Source: Actinomycetes bacterium (GTDB lineage: Bacteria; Actinomycetota; Actinomycetes; Actinomycetales; Micrococcaceae). From it: DNA of 64,000 bases. A program made the translations under genes and the position numbers. The DNA lies in the NCBI GenBank assembly GCA_023426375.1, contig JAFAAV010000037.1, positions 1 to 64,000 of the forward strand, written 5' to 3'. Below the pieces are notes generated by a model. That model was given only the letters and a program-made list of their open reading frames with translations. It searched no databases and had not been told where the DNA came from. The first letter of the stretch is position 1. Every line of letters begins with the position of its first letter. Shown here one piece after another: positions 7,984 to 17,305 of this stretch.

Positions 7984-8023
7984 GGTGTGTCCCCGCCTCT
8001 TGAGGCCGAGGCGGGGACACACC
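7984..8023 (+). terminator. Strong intra-operon hairpin between uricase and permease
   Basis: A perfect 16-bp stem (7984-7999 with 8008-8023; GGTGTGTCCCCGCCTC) closes an 8-base loop. There is no long U-run after it and the permease ribosome-binding site AGGAAGG follows within 20 bases. It may be a partial terminator or an mRNA-stabilising 3' structure that separates enzyme and transporter levels. Confidence 0.75.
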
Positions 8024-8052
8024 AGCTCATTCATTCTTAGGAAGGCTTCCCA

Positions 8053-9603
8053 ATGTCACAAACCGCTACGACCGAGGTCAAGCGGCCCGAGGACGAGTAC
8101 CTCGGCGCGGGCCCGAGCTTAGGCTACGGATTCCAGCACGTTCTGACGATGTACGGCGGCATCATCGCTCCGCCGTTGATCGTGGGTGGCGCAGCCGGTC
8201 TGTCCACCAATGAGCAAGCGCTCCTGGTCGCTTGCTGTCTGTTCGTCGGCGGTCTGGCAACCATGCTCCAGTCCTTCGGCATCAAGTTCTTCGGCTCTCA
8301 GTTGCCCTTGGTCCAGGGCACCTCGTTCGCCGGTGTGGCCACCATGACCGCGATCGTCAACGGTGACGGCGGTATCCAGGCGGTCTTCGGCGCGGTCATG
8401 GCATCAGCGGCCATCGGCTTCCTGATTGCACCGTTCTTCGCGCGCATCATCAGATTCTTCCCGCCGGTGGTCACCGGTGTGGTCATCACGACCATTGGTC
8501 TGTCGCTCTTCCCCGTGTCCGCACAGTGGGCCATGGGTGGTGCCGCCGTCGCGAATGCCGGGGACGAGAACGCGATCTTCAAGAACGTGTGCTTGGCCGG
8601 TGCCACGCTGCTGATCATCATGCTTCTGTCCAAGGTGCGCAGCGCGATCATCTCGCGACTGTCCATCCTGTTGGGCATTGTCCTGGGCACGCTCTTCGCC
8701 CTGGCCATTGGCATGGCCGACTTCTCTCAGGTCATGAACGGCGCGATCTTCGCCTTCCCCGAGCCCCTCGCGTTCGGCCCGCCCACCTTCCAACCCGCGG
8801 CCATCATCTCGATGACCATTGTGGTGCTGGTGATCCTCACGGAAACCACCGCGGACATCATTGCCGTCGGTGAGATCGTGGACACCAAGGTGGACCGCCG
8901 TCGTATCGCTGACGGTCTGCGTGCCGATATGGGTGCCTCTTTCCTGGCTCCCCTGTTCAACGGTTTCACCCAGTCCGCGTTCGCGCAGAACGTTGGTCTG
9001 GTTGCGATCACGGGCGTGAAGAGTCGATTCGTGGTCACGGCCGGCGGTTTGATCATGCTGATCCTGGGCCTGTTACCCATCCTGGGTCGCGTGGTTGCTG
9101 CGGTCCCCATGCCGGTCCTGGGTGGCGCGGGCATCGTGCTCTTCGGCACCGTGGCGGCTTCCGGTATCCGCACGCTGGGCAAGGTCAAGTACCAGGGCAC
9201 TCCCAACCTGGTCATCGTTTCCACCGCCATTGGTATCGGTATGCTGCCGATTGCAGCTCCGGACATCTACAGCGGCTTCCCCACGTGGTTCGAGACCATC
9301 TTCCACTCCGGTATTTCTTCCGCCGCTGTGGCAGCTGTCCTCCTGAACATCCTGTTCAACGAGATCAAGCTGGGTAACCCGCCCAAGGGCGAAGGTTCTG
9401 TCTTCACCGCGGCGCCACCTCGCTACGTTCGGATCGAGTCGCTCGAGCACCTGCAGGGCTCCCTGCGCGAGGGCGACACCATCAAGAACGGCAAGCTCGT
9501 GGATTCCGAGGGCAAGGAAATTCCCGCCATCACGGCGTCGGGCGAGGTCGTCCAGGCTCCGGTCGTGGAGAATCGTTCAGGGTCCTCCACCAGCGACCAC
9601 TAA
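8053..9603 (+). CDS. NCS2 family nucleobase:cation symporter, probably urate/xanthine permease
   Basis: A 516-residue NCS2/NAT permease with about 12 to 14 membrane segments. Signature elements are QGTSFAGV in TM3, ETTADIIAVGEIV, and the NAT signature FAQNVGLVAITGVKSR (Q-N-x-G-x4-T-x-[KR]), of which Q-N-x-G lines the substrate site. The extended soluble C-terminus (about 60 residues) is charged. Position behind uraD-uraH-uox argues for urate uptake; xanthine is the alternative, since the family does not separate them cleanly by sequence. Confidence 0.9.
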   Translation: MSQTATTEVKRPEDEYLGAGPSLGYGFQHVLTMYGGIIAPPLIVGGAAGLSTNEQALLVACCLFVGGLATMLQSFGIKFFGSQLPLVQGTSFAGVATMTAIVNGDGGIQAVFGAVMASAAIGFLIAPFFARIIRFFPPVVTGVVITTIGLSLFPVSAQWAMGGAAVANAGDENAIFKNVCLAGATLLIIMLLSKVRSAIISRLSILLGIVLGTLFALAIGMADFSQVMNGAIFAFPEPLAFGPPTFQPAAIISMTIVVLVILTETTADIIAVGEIVDTKVDRRRIADGLRADMGASFLAPLFNGFTQSAFAQNVGLVAITGVKSRFVVTAGGLIMLILGLLPILGRVVAAVPMPVLGGAGIVLFGTVAASGIRTLGKVKYQGTPNLVIVSTAIGIGMLPIAAPDIYSGFPTWFETIFHSGISSAAVAAVLLNILFNEIKLGNPPKGEGSVFTAAPPRYVRIESLEHLQGSLREGDTIKNGKLVDSEGKEIPAITASGEVVQAPVVENRSGSSTSDH

Positions 9604-9611
9604 TTCACGGG

Positions 9612-9661
9612 GACGACGCCGCTCGCGACCGTCGCACGCGACCGCACCGAGCGGCGTCGTC
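9612..9661 (+). terminator. Terminator hairpin after the urate operon
   Basis: A 13-bp perfect inverted repeat, GACGACGCCGCTC (9612-9624) and GAGCGGCGTCGTC (9649-9661), encloses a 24-base loop that itself can fold. The GCGGCGTCGTC arm is shared with other terminators in the window. Confidence 0.7.
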
Positions 9662-9678
9662 ACCTCAAAAGAACTTGC

Positions 9679-9710
9679 GGCTGCCAGGCCCCCACCGGAG
9701 CCTGGCAGCC
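9679..9710 (+). terminator. Second hairpin upstream of aceE
   Basis: A perfect 11-bp repeat, GGCTGCCAGGC (9679-9689) and GCCTGGCAGCC (9700-9710), has a 10-base loop. It may be a second terminator for the permease transcript or a leader structure of aceE, whose start is 45 bases away. Confidence 0.5.
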
Positions 9711-9754
9711 GCACTGCCACAACGGTGAACCACCGTGACACTGCAGGAGAAACT

Positions 9755-12493
9755 GTGCAGCCTTCAAGCAATCACCACATTCTGAGCGGGTTGACCAACA
9801 ACCTCAAAGACGCCAACTCCGAGGAAACTCAGGAGTGGATCGAATCCTTCGACGGGCTGATCGAGGCCCAGGGCACCGAGCGCGCGGAGTACATCATGCG
9901 TGCACTGTTGCAGCACGCGGGCACCCACTCCGTGGGTGTGCCCATGGTGACCACCTCGGACTACGTCAACACGATCCCGGTCGACCAGGAACCCGAGTTT
10001 CCCGGCGACGAGGAGATCGAACGCCGCTACCGCGCCTACCTGCGGTGGAACGCCGCGGTCATGGTGCACCGTGCGCAGCACCCGGAGATCGGGGTGGGCG
10101 GGCACATTTCCTCGTACGCCGGTGTGGCCACACTCTACGAGGTGGGTTTGAACCACTTCTTCCGCGGACCCGAGCACCCGGGCGGTGGCGACCAGGTGTT
10201 CTGGCAGGGTCACTCCTCCCCCGGTAACTACGCGCGTGCGTTCCTGGAAGGTCGGATGACCGAGGAGGACCTCAACGCGTTCCGCCAGGAGAAGACCAAG
10301 GCCCCGCAGGGACTCTCGTCCTACCCGCACCCGCGCTCCATGCCGGACTTTTGGCAGTTCCCCACGGTGTCCATGGGTCTGGGCCCGATGAACGCGATCT
10401 ACCAGGCACAGTTCAACCGCTACATCCACAACCGTGGCATCAAGGACACGTCCGACCAGCACGTGTGGGCGTTCCTCGGTGACGGTGAGATGGACGAGCC
10501 GGAAAGCCGCGGCCTGCTCCAGCTGGCCGCCAACGACAAGTTGGACAACCTGACGTTCGTGGTCAACTGCAACCTGCAGCGTTTGGACGGCCCCGTTCGT
10601 GGCAACGGCAAGATCATCCAGGAACTGGAAGCCTTCTTCCGCGGTGCCGGCTGGAACGTCATCAAGGTCGTGTGGGGTCGCGAGTGGGACGCCCTGCTCG
10701 AAAAGGACAAGACCGGCGACCTGGTCCGCATCATGAACGAGACCTTGGACGGCGACTACCAGACCTACAAGGCCGAGAACGGTGCCTTCGTCCGCGATCA
10801 CTTCTTCGGCAAGTCTCCCGCGACCAAGGAACTCGTGGCGGAAATGTCCGACGACGAGATCTGGAAGCTCAAGCGCGGCGCCCACGATTATCACAAGGTC
10901 TACGCGGCCTATAAGGCTGCCACGGAGCACAAGGGTCAGCCCACGGTGATCCTGGCGCAGGCTGTGAAGGGCTACGGTCTGGGCACGCACTTCGAGGGCC
11001 GCAACGCGACCCACCAGATGAAGAAGCTGACCCTGGACGATCTCAAGGTCTTCCGCGATCACCTGCGCATCCCGATCAGCGATGAAGAGCTCGAGAAGGA
11101 TCTCTACAACGCGCCCTACTACCACCCCGGACCGGACTCCCCGGAGATCAAGTACCTCCTGGAGCGGCGTAAGGAACTCGGTGGATTCGTGCCGGACCGC
11201 CCGCACGAGCAGAAGGACATTGCGCTGCCGTCCGACAAGGCCTATGCCTCGGGCAAGAAGGGTTCCGGCAAGCAGCTGGCCGCGACCACCATGGCCTTCG
11301 TGCGCATCCTGAAGGACCTCATGCGTGAAAAGGAGTTCGGCCACCGCATCGTGCCGATCGTTCCGGACGAATCGCGCACGTTCGGCATGGACTCGTTCTT
11401 CCCGACCTCCAAGATCTACAACCCCAACGGGCAGAACTACCTCTCCGTGGACCGCGAGCTCATGCTGGCTTACAAGGAATCCCCGCAGGGTGTGCTGTTG
11501 CATCCCGGTATCAATGAGGCTGGCGCTACCGCGGCGTTCACCGCCGCCGGCACGTCCTACGCCACGCACGGCGAGGCCATGATTCCGTTCTACGTGTTCT
11601 ACTCGATGTTCGGATTCCAGCGCACGGGTGACTCCTTCTGGGCTGCCGCGGACCAGTTGGCCCGCGGGTTCATCATCGGCGCCACCGCCGGTCGCACCAC
11701 GCTCACCGGTGAGGGTTTGCAGCACGCAGACGGTCACTCTCCGTTGATCGCGGCCACCAACCCGGCCGTCATCCACTATGACCCCGCCTACGGCTACGAG
11801 ATCGCGCACATCATCAAGCGCGGCATCGAGCACATGTACGGGTCCAAGGATGAGGACCACAACGTGATGTACTACCTGACCGTCTACAACGAGCCGATCC
11901 GCCAGCCAGCGGAACCGGAGAACGTGGATGTCGAGGGCATCATTAAGGGCATCTACCTGCTCAAGCCGGCGGAGAACGAGGGCCCCAAGGCGCAGTTGCT
12001 CGCCTCCGGCGTGGGTGTCGCCTGGGCTCTTGAGGCTCAGCAGATCCTCGCCGACGAGTGGGGTGTCTCCGCTGACGTGTGGTCCGTGACCTCGTGGACC
12101 AACCTGCGCCGCGACGCCTTGGCAGCCGAGCGGGACGCGTTCCTCAACCCGGGTGAGGCCCGTCGCGTGCCGTACGTGACCGAGAAACTGGGCGCGACCC
12201 AGGGACCGGTCGTGGCGACGTCGGACTTCGCCTCGGATCTGCAGGACCAGATCCGCCAGTACGTGCCCAACGAGTGGGCGTCGCTGGGTGCGGACGGGTT
12301 CGGTTTCTCGGACACCCGCGCCGGCGCGCGCCGCTTCTTCAACATCGACGCCCATTCCATGGTGGTGCGCACGCTGGAGATGCTCGCGGATTCCGGTGAA
12401 GTGGACGCTGAGGCTCCCAAGCAGGCCATCGAGAAGTACGACCTGCTCAACCCGAACGCCGGCACCTCCGGCAACGCCGGCGGAGACGCCTGA
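9755..12493 (+). CDS. aceE: Pyruvate dehydrogenase E1 component, homodimeric type
   Basis: A 912-residue thiamine diphosphate enzyme that decarboxylates pyruvate and acetylates the lipoyl E2 of the pyruvate dehydrogenase complex. Features are GHISSYAGVATLYEVGLNHF, the ThDP motif GDGEMDEPESRG with the NCNLQRLDGPVRGN block, and the C-terminal transketolase-like regions (FPTSKIYNPNGQNYLSVDRE, GEGLQHADGHSPL). Length is normal for actinobacterial AceE. The GTG at 9755 is chosen because AGGAG ends five bases upstream; the frame is open 30 bases further but without a ribosome-binding site. Hairpins precede and follow it, indicating a single-gene unit. Confidence 0.96.
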   Translation: MQPSSNHHILSGLTNNLKDANSEETQEWIESFDGLIEAQGTERAEYIMRALLQHAGTHSVGVPMVTTSDYVNTIPVDQEPEFPGDEEIERRYRAYLRWNAAVMVHRAQHPEIGVGGHISSYAGVATLYEVGLNHFFRGPEHPGGGDQVFWQGHSSPGNYARAFLEGRMTEEDLNAFRQEKTKAPQGLSSYPHPRSMPDFWQFPTVSMGLGPMNAIYQAQFNRYIHNRGIKDTSDQHVWAFLGDGEMDEPESRGLLQLAANDKLDNLTFVVNCNLQRLDGPVRGNGKIIQELEAFFRGAGWNVIKVVWGREWDALLEKDKTGDLVRIMNETLDGDYQTYKAENGAFVRDHFFGKSPATKELVAEMSDDEIWKLKRGAHDYHKVYAAYKAATEHKGQPTVILAQAVKGYGLGTHFEGRNATHQMKKLTLDDLKVFRDHLRIPISDEELEKDLYNAPYYHPGPDSPEIKYLLERRKELGGFVPDRPHEQKDIALPSDKAYASGKKGSGKQLAATTMAFVRILKDLMREKEFGHRIVPIVPDESRTFGMDSFFPTSKIYNPNGQNYLSVDRELMLAYKESPQGVLLHPGINEAGATAAFTAAGTSYATHGEAMIPFYVFYSMFGFQRTGDSFWAAADQLARGFIIGATAGRTTLTGEGLQHADGHSPLIAATNPAVIHYDPAYGYEIAHIIKRGIEHMYGSKDEDHNVMYYLTVYNEPIRQPAEPENVDVEGIIKGIYLLKPAENEGPKAQLLASGVGVAWALEAQQILADEWGVSADVWSVTSWTNLRRDALAAERDAFLNPGEARRVPYVTEKLGATQGPVVATSDFASDLQDQIRQYVPNEWASLGADGFGFSDTRAGARRFFNIDAHSMVVRTLEMLADSGEVDAEAPKQAIEKYDLLNPNAGTSGNAGGDA

Positions 12494-12504
12494 TTCCACC
12501 GGTT

Positions 12505-12546
12505 CAGCTGTGGCCCTCGCTCCTTGTCGGACGGGGGCCACAGCTG
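12505..12546 (+). terminator. Terminator of aceE
   Basis: A perfect 12-bp stem, CAGCTGTGGCCC (12505-12516) and GGGCCACAGCTG (12535-12546), has an 18-base loop and lies between the aceE stop and rmlA. Confidence 0.7.
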
Positions 12547-12592
12547 TGTCCAAATCCATTCGTCTGCACGGACTACTGCGAGAATGGGCGGT

Positions 12593-13471
12593 ATGAAGGG
12601 GATTATTCTGGCGGGTGGCACGGGCAGCCGTCTGCATCCGATCACCATGGGTATCAGCAAGCAACTGGTTCCCGTGTACGACAAGCCCATGATCTACTAC
12701 CCGCTCTCCACCCTCCTGTTGGCCGGGGCGCGGGAGATCCTGGTCATCACCACGCCCCAGGATTCGGAGCAGTTCCAGCGTCTCCTGGGCGACGGCTCGC
12801 GCTTCGGGGTGACGATTACCTACACCGTGCAGGCCTCCCCCGACGGGCTCGCCCAGGCCTTCACCCTGGGCGCCGACCACATCGGCAATGATCCGGTCTG
12901 CCTGGTGCTGGGCGACAACATCTTTTACGGCCCCGGCCTGGGCACACAGCTGCGCCGCTTCAACGAGATCGACGGCGCCGCAGTGTTCGGTTATCGCGTG
13001 GCCGACCCCACCGCGTACGGCGTGGTGGAGTTCGACGACGCCGGCCGCGCCATCTCGCTCGAGGAGAAGCCATCCCATCCCCGTAGCCCCTACGCGATCC
13101 CGGGGTTGTACTTCTACGACAACCACGTGGTCGAGTACGCCCGATCGCTGAAGCCTTCCGCTCGCGGAGAACTGGAAATCACCGACCTCAACCGCATCTA
13201 CCTGGAGCAGGGCAAGCTGCAGGTGCAGGTCCTGGACCGCGGCACCGCATGGCTGGACACCGGGACGTTCGATTCCCTGGCGGACGCCACGAACTTCATC
13301 CGCACCGTCCAGGCCCGTCAGGGGATGTCGATCGGCTGCCCGGAAGAGGTCGCGTGGCGCATGGGGCTGCTCTCGGACGACGAACTGCGCGACGGCGCGG
13401 CCGGTCTGGTCAAGAGCGGCTACGGCCAATACCTTCTGGACCTGTTGGAACACGAGGGGTCGCGGAGCTGA
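12593..13471 (+). CDS. rmlA: Glucose-1-phosphate thymidylyltransferase, copy 1
   Basis: A 292-residue nucleotidyltransferase making dTDP-glucose from dTTP and glucose-1-phosphate, the first step to dTDP-L-rhamnose. The N-terminal GIILAGGTGSRLHP binding motif, YDKPMIYYPLSTL, GDNIFYG and the EEKP segment are all intact. The ATG at 12593 matches the start of the paralogue at 22994. The two proteins have equal length and are about 85% identical by eye, but this copy is GC-rich like the core genome. No rmlB, C or D gene is in the window. Confidence 0.94.
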   Translation: MKGIILAGGTGSRLHPITMGISKQLVPVYDKPMIYYPLSTLLLAGAREILVITTPQDSEQFQRLLGDGSRFGVTITYTVQASPDGLAQAFTLGADHIGNDPVCLVLGDNIFYGPGLGTQLRRFNEIDGAAVFGYRVADPTAYGVVEFDDAGRAISLEEKPSHPRSPYAIPGLYFYDNHVVEYARSLKPSARGELEITDLNRIYLEQGKLQVQVLDRGTAWLDTGTFDSLADATNFIRTVQARQGMSIGCPEEVAWRMGLLSDDELRDGAAGLVKSGYGQYLLDLLEHEGSRS

Positions 13472-13624
13472 GATAACGGCCGGGCGAGCGGTGGCGAAGC
13501 AGCGGCGTCGTCACCCGAATTTCATCCAAGGCTCCCCTACCCGCAAGTTGCCGTCCGACTGGGCGTGACGTGCCGCCACCAGAGTGTGCTCGACAGCAAC
13601 ACTCTCGGGAGAAGGCAGCACGCC

Positions 13625-14959
13625 GTGGAACTCAATCGTAGAAATCTGGTCAAGGGAACCGCGGGTCTGGGCACCCTGGCGGTCGGCGGGCTCGTGGCCT
13701 CCCCCGCACACGCCCACGAGGGCCGCGGCCACGGACGCGGTGGCCCCAAGCTACCCAGCGCGCCCCGAACTCCCGCGGATCGGCTGGCCCGTGACGAGCG
13801 CTACTGGCGCAGCGTGGCCCGGCACTTCCGGATGGACATGCCCGTGATCAATTTTGAGAACGGCTACTTCGGCGCGAACCCGCAGATCGTGCGCGACACC
13901 TATGCGGAGAAGAACCGGATCATCCAGGAACAGAACTCCTGGTTCCTGCGCAACGACTACGAGAAGCACATCACCGAGGTGCGAGCCCGTCTGGCCAAGG
14001 CCGTCGGATGCTCCGTGGATGAAATCGCGATCACCCGCGGCGCTACCGAGGCTCTGCAGGTCATGATCGGCGGGTACAACAAGCTCAAGCCCGGGGATGC
14101 CGTGGCCTACGCGGACCTGGACTACGACTCCATGCAGTACGCCATGAACTGGCTCAAGGAACGCCGCGGGGTGAACGTGGTCACCACCGCCATCCCGGAG
14201 CCGGCCACGTACCAGAACGTGATCGACCACTACACCCAGCTGCTCACGGACAATCCTCGGATCAAGCTGCTCCTGCTGACTCACATCTCGCACCGCACCG
14301 GTCTGAAGGTCCCGGTCGCAGAGATCTCCCGCATGGCCGCCGAACGCGGGGTGGACACCATTGTGGATGCCGCCCACTCATGGGGCCACGTGGATTTCGA
14401 CGTCAAGGACCTCAACAGCCCGTTCGTGGGATTCAACCTGCACAAGTGGATCGGCGCGCCACTGGGCTGCGGATTCCTGTACATCCAGAAGGATCGCCTG
14501 GCAGACATCGACCGGCACTTCGCGGACGAAGATTTCGACGCCGACGACGTGCGGTCCAGGATTCACACCGGCACCGCCAACTCGGCCAATTACCTATCCA
14601 TTCCCGCGGCCTTGGACTTCCACCACGCGGTGGGCGCCGCCAACAAGTTCGCGCGGCTGCAGTACCTGCGCGACCGCTGGGTTCAGCAGGTTTTGGACGT
14701 GCCCAACCTGACCATCATGACTCCGGAAGATCGCCGCATGTACGGCGCGCTGACCTCGTTCCGGATCAACGGCAACACGACTCGCGAGCAGAGCGTGGCC
14801 ATCACCGACTACCTCACCAACGAGTGGGGTGTGTTCACCGTGCGCCGCGGCGGCGTGACCAAGGGCGAGGTCATTCGCGTGACCCCTGCCCTCTACAACA
14901 CCCCGCAGGACAGTGACCGCCTGGCGCGGGCATTGAAGGCTGCGGCCAAGCGGTTCTAA
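13625..14959 (+). CDS. Tat-exported class V aminotransferase (isopenicillin N epimerase-like)
   Basis: A PLP-dependent fold-type I enzyme of 444 residues with a twin-arginine signal (NRRNLVKG, hydrophobic stretch, cleavage near SPAHA at about residue 30), then a short His/Gly-rich linker. The catalytic domain has ITRGATEALQ, VDAAHSWGH (Asp248 contacting the pyridine nitrogen) and FNLHKWIGAPLG (Lys274, the Schiff-base lysine), so it should be active. The relatives are class V aminotransferases near isopenicillin N epimerase and cysteine desulfurase. The GTG at 13625 is chosen because GGGAGAAGG is 10 bases upstream and the Tat motif directly follows. Export of a folded PLP enzyme fits Tat. Substrate unknown. 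Confidence 0.85.
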   Translation: MELNRRNLVKGTAGLGTLAVGGLVASPAHAHEGRGHGRGGPKLPSAPRTPADRLARDERYWRSVARHFRMDMPVINFENGYFGANPQIVRDTYAEKNRIIQEQNSWFLRNDYEKHITEVRARLAKAVGCSVDEIAITRGATEALQVMIGGYNKLKPGDAVAYADLDYDSMQYAMNWLKERRGVNVVTTAIPEPATYQNVIDHYTQLLTDNPRIKLLLLTHISHRTGLKVPVAEISRMAAERGVDTIVDAAHSWGHVDFDVKDLNSPFVGFNLHKWIGAPLGCGFLYIQKDRLADIDRHFADEDFDADDVRSRIHTGTANSANYLSIPAALDFHHAVGAANKFARLQYLRDRWVQQVLDVPNLTIMTPEDRRMYGALTSFRINGNTTREQSVAITDYLTNEWGVFTVRRGGVTKGEVIRVTPALYNTPQDSDRLARALKAAAKRF

Positions 14960-14981
14960 CCTTTCGGCCAGCAGGGAACAG

Positions 14982-15018
14982 GCTCCCCTCGAAACGAAGT
15001 CAGCGTTTGGAGGGGAGC
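14982..15018. terminator. Bidirectional terminator between convergent genes
   Basis: GCTCCCCTC (14982-14990) pairs with GAGGGGAGC (15010-15018), and after one mismatch AAACG pairs with CGTTT, enclosing a 7-base loop. The right arm lies inside the 3' end of the CDP-alcohol transferase gene. Confidence 0.7.
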
Positions 15019-15737
15019 GCTTCCATATCGCGGTACCACTTTCGCAGTGCCAAGGTTAAGTGCCCCAAGCTCCCGATGAAGAGGACTGCGTAGAACCCCA
15101 GGAACAAGGGGAGCGCTCCGAGCAGAACAAAACTCAAACACAGAATGCCATAGTCCGTGGGTAGAGCCAGGACAGATCGTTTCCAGTTGTACTGGCCTGG
15201 TTTCCGCAGGGCCACACCGTGGATCTGCTTCAGCGAGTCGTTGAGGATCATCGTGAAAAACGAAGTGTTGCCTACAACAAGGAACGCCAAGGGAATGACC
15301 GCAGTCCAATTCGGCCAGACGTCCTGGTTCAGCCACACTCCCGCGAATACACCCAAATGAACCGCATTGATCTTCACGCAATCCACAACGTGGTCCAACC
15401 ATTCGCCGGCTGGGCTACCTCCGCCCCGGAGGCGAGCTACCTGGCCGTCCGCAGAGTCGAAGGCGTAGCCCAGTGCGAGCAGGAACCACACGAGAATTCC
15501 GCTAACCCAGGATGGGTCCATCGCAAAAAGTACCGCCACGCCAATGGCGGAACACAGCGCACTGATACCAGTGACTTGGTTGGGTGTCAGACCAGCTCGG
15601 AAGCAAGCCGCGGCCAGAAGTCGACCTACAGGCCGATTCACCATCACGGAATATAGAGGAGCACCGGATGCCTTCCCTTTTTGCGCGGCAGCTAGCGACC
15701 TGACCGTATCCCGATAGCTCGTGGTCGTAGTGTTCAT
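15000..15737 (-). CDS. CDP-alcohol phosphatidyltransferase family membrane protein
   Basis: A 245-residue membrane enzyme with about six hydrophobic segments. The family signature D-x2-D-G-x2-A-R-x8-G-x3-D-x3-D is complete (Asp94, Asp97, Gly98, Ala101-Arg102, Gly111, Asp115, Asp119), so it can bind a CDP-alcohol and two metal ions. Members make phospholipids or transfer phospho-alcohols onto sugars. Its start abuts the stop of the upstream glycosyltransferase, indicating one transcript and a job in surface glycan or glycolipid synthesis, perhaps decoration of a polysaccharide. Its lower GC content marks the edge of the polysaccharide region. Confidence 0.88.
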   Translation of the reverse strand: MNTTTTSYRDTVRSLAAAQKGKASGAPLYSVMVNRPVGRLLAAACFRAGLTPNQVTGISALCSAIGVAVLFAMDPSWVSGILVWFLLALGYAFDSADGQVARLRGGGSPAGEWLDHVVDCVKINAVHLGVFAGVWLNQDVWPNWTAVIPLAFLVVGNTSFFTMILNDSLKQIHGVALRKPGQYNWKRSVLALPTDYGILCLSFVLLGALPLFLGFYAVLFIGSLGHLTLALRKWYRDMEALPSKR

Positions 15738-17117
15738 TTACCGTTCTTCCCTTTGGACAGAGCGCACGAACTGGCGTACAGAACGCCTCCTTGGTTTCTC
15801 CTGACGCTGGTGCTCTTGCTCGGATACAGGTACGCGAACATCCTGAATTTGCACAGAACGGCTTCCCGCACTCGAAGCACGAGTTCGGTCCTGCCATTGG
15901 ACACCATCCCTGCGCCGCTTACGAGCTGCGGACCGTTCAAGCCCATCCCCCGCAGCCAATGAGTACGCGAGCTCCTCATATCCATCCGTCACGAGATCCC
16001 AATCGTAATTTTCACGTGCTCGCAGCTGGAGTCGTTGCCCGGCACGGGACAAGGTCTCGGGAGACGTCTCAACTTCGTCCAACTGCGCCGCCAGATCGTG
16101 AGCGTCTTGGAAGAATTGGCCTGGGTTTCCGAGAACTTCTCGATTGAATACCACGTCATAGGCAATAGTTGGGGCTCCTGCCCCCATGGCTCGCAATAGA
16201 GACGGGTTGGTCCCGCCAACAGAGTGCCCATGAAGATAGGTCATGGAGTGCGCATAAAGCTGGTCCAGAAGGTCCTGGTCCCAGACGCCACCCAAGAGCT
16301 TGATGCGCTTGTCACTGGCTGCAATCTGGTTGATTCGAGCAACATGTTCCGACTCGTAGGGAGCGCTACCCGCCACCACAAGAGGGTACTTCGCTTCAGA
16401 ACGTGAATAGGCTTCCAAGATCACGTCGATGTGGTTCTCAGGTTCGAAGCGAGCCACAGCGAGGTGGTACTGGCCTGGGTTCACACCAACCTCGGCCACC
16501 CGTTCTGGGCGGAGCTCATCCATGATGGGAGCTCCATACGCAATTAGACGAGTCGGAACAGAAAATTCATGTTCGTAGTAGTCAGAAATTCCCTGAGCAT
16601 CAGCGATCAGCGCATCTGCCCAACGAACGGATAGCTCTTCTGCCGAACGGTAATACTTCTGGCCAACTGGTCCCCACTTGGCACGCTTCCATTCGAGGCC
16701 ATCCACGTGAACAGCGACTCCTGCGCCCCCTCGACGAAAGGCGGGTACGAATGGTGCGTTCGCAGCGTTAAACACGAACACAGCGTCCTGACGCCCTTTC
16801 ACAACATGGTGGAGCGCGGACAGGGCGGTGTGGCTCAAGGTCTCAAGGGACTTTTTCCGCAACGCCGGCAAATGGACGAGCTTCATACCGCGGTGGACCT
16901 TGGGGTCCTCGGCTGCTGCATCTCCGCTGCGCTTCGCGTGATTGCCTCGGCGGCAGTAAACAGTAATCTCATGACCACGCTCGACCAGCCTGGAGCCGAT
17001 CTCCTCAATAGCAGTCTCGAACCCGCCATAGGCAGCAGGAACGCCCCGCGTGCCTACCATTGCGATGGACAGTTTGCCGTTGTTTTTTACCGAGACTGAA
17101 TTGACGTGTGATCGCAT
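15738..17117 (-). CDS. Glycosyltransferase with DUF1972 N-terminus (rhamnosyltransferase-like, GT4)
   Basis: A 459-residue GT-B enzyme. The N-terminal MVGTRGVPAAYGGFETAIEE is the DUF1972 signature found in rhamnosyl- and related transferases, followed by a GT4 C-terminal domain with LAVARFEPENHID, LLGGVWDQDLLDQLYAHS and GGTNPSLLRAMGAG. Two rmlA genes nearby make dTDP-rhamnose a plausible donor, but this is inference. Beyond the GT domain there is an unusual basic, Gln/Arg/Ser-rich tail of about 60 residues. A GGGGGA precedes the ATG at 17117. It is adjacent to the CDP-alcohol transferase gene. Confidence 0.87.
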   Translation of the reverse strand: MRSHVNSVSVKNNGKLSIAMVGTRGVPAAYGGFETAIEEIGSRLVERGHEITVYCRRGNHAKRSGDAAAEDPKVHRGMKLVHLPALRKKSLETLSHTALSALHHVVKGRQDAVFVFNAANAPFVPAFRRGGAGVAVHVDGLEWKRAKWGPVGQKYYRSAEELSVRWADALIADAQGISDYYEHEFSVPTRLIAYGAPIMDELRPERVAEVGVNPGQYHLAVARFEPENHIDVILEAYSRSEAKYPLVVAGSAPYESEHVARINQIAASDKRIKLLGGVWDQDLLDQLYAHSMTYLHGHSVGGTNPSLLRAMGAGAPTIAYDVVFNREVLGNPGQFFQDAHDLAAQLDEVETSPETLSRAGQRLQLRARENYDWDLVTDGYEELAYSLAAGDGLERSAARKRRRDGVQWQDRTRASSAGSRSVQIQDVRVPVSEQEHQRQEKPRRRSVRQFVRSVQREER

Positions 17118-17305
17118 TATTCCCCCATGCAGCAGAGCTGGCGGGTGAATTAGAAAAACCGATGCGAAAACGCAGTCATCCCACCCTCAGGATGGGCCAC
17201 TTCCGCAATAGTGCGTAACCCCTACGCCTCTCCGCTCGACTCCCCCAAGTTCACCCTCAGTTTGAGTGACTGTAACCCCTAGTTCAGTCAAGACTATCAA
17301 AAGTC

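Noticed and set aside
8030..8052. GGAAGGCTTCC palindrome upstream of the NCS2 permease as another regulon operator
   Set aside because: The half-sites are separated by one base rather than six, and the sequence contains the ribosome-binding site; the permease is already downstream of the uraD promoter.
9764..13453. A 1229-codon open frame on the minus strand opposite aceE and rmlA
   Set aside because: It is antisense to two clearly conserved genes, its translation is Val/Leu/Gly/Arg/His-rich with no family resemblance, and such long antisense frames are expected in GC-rich genomes.
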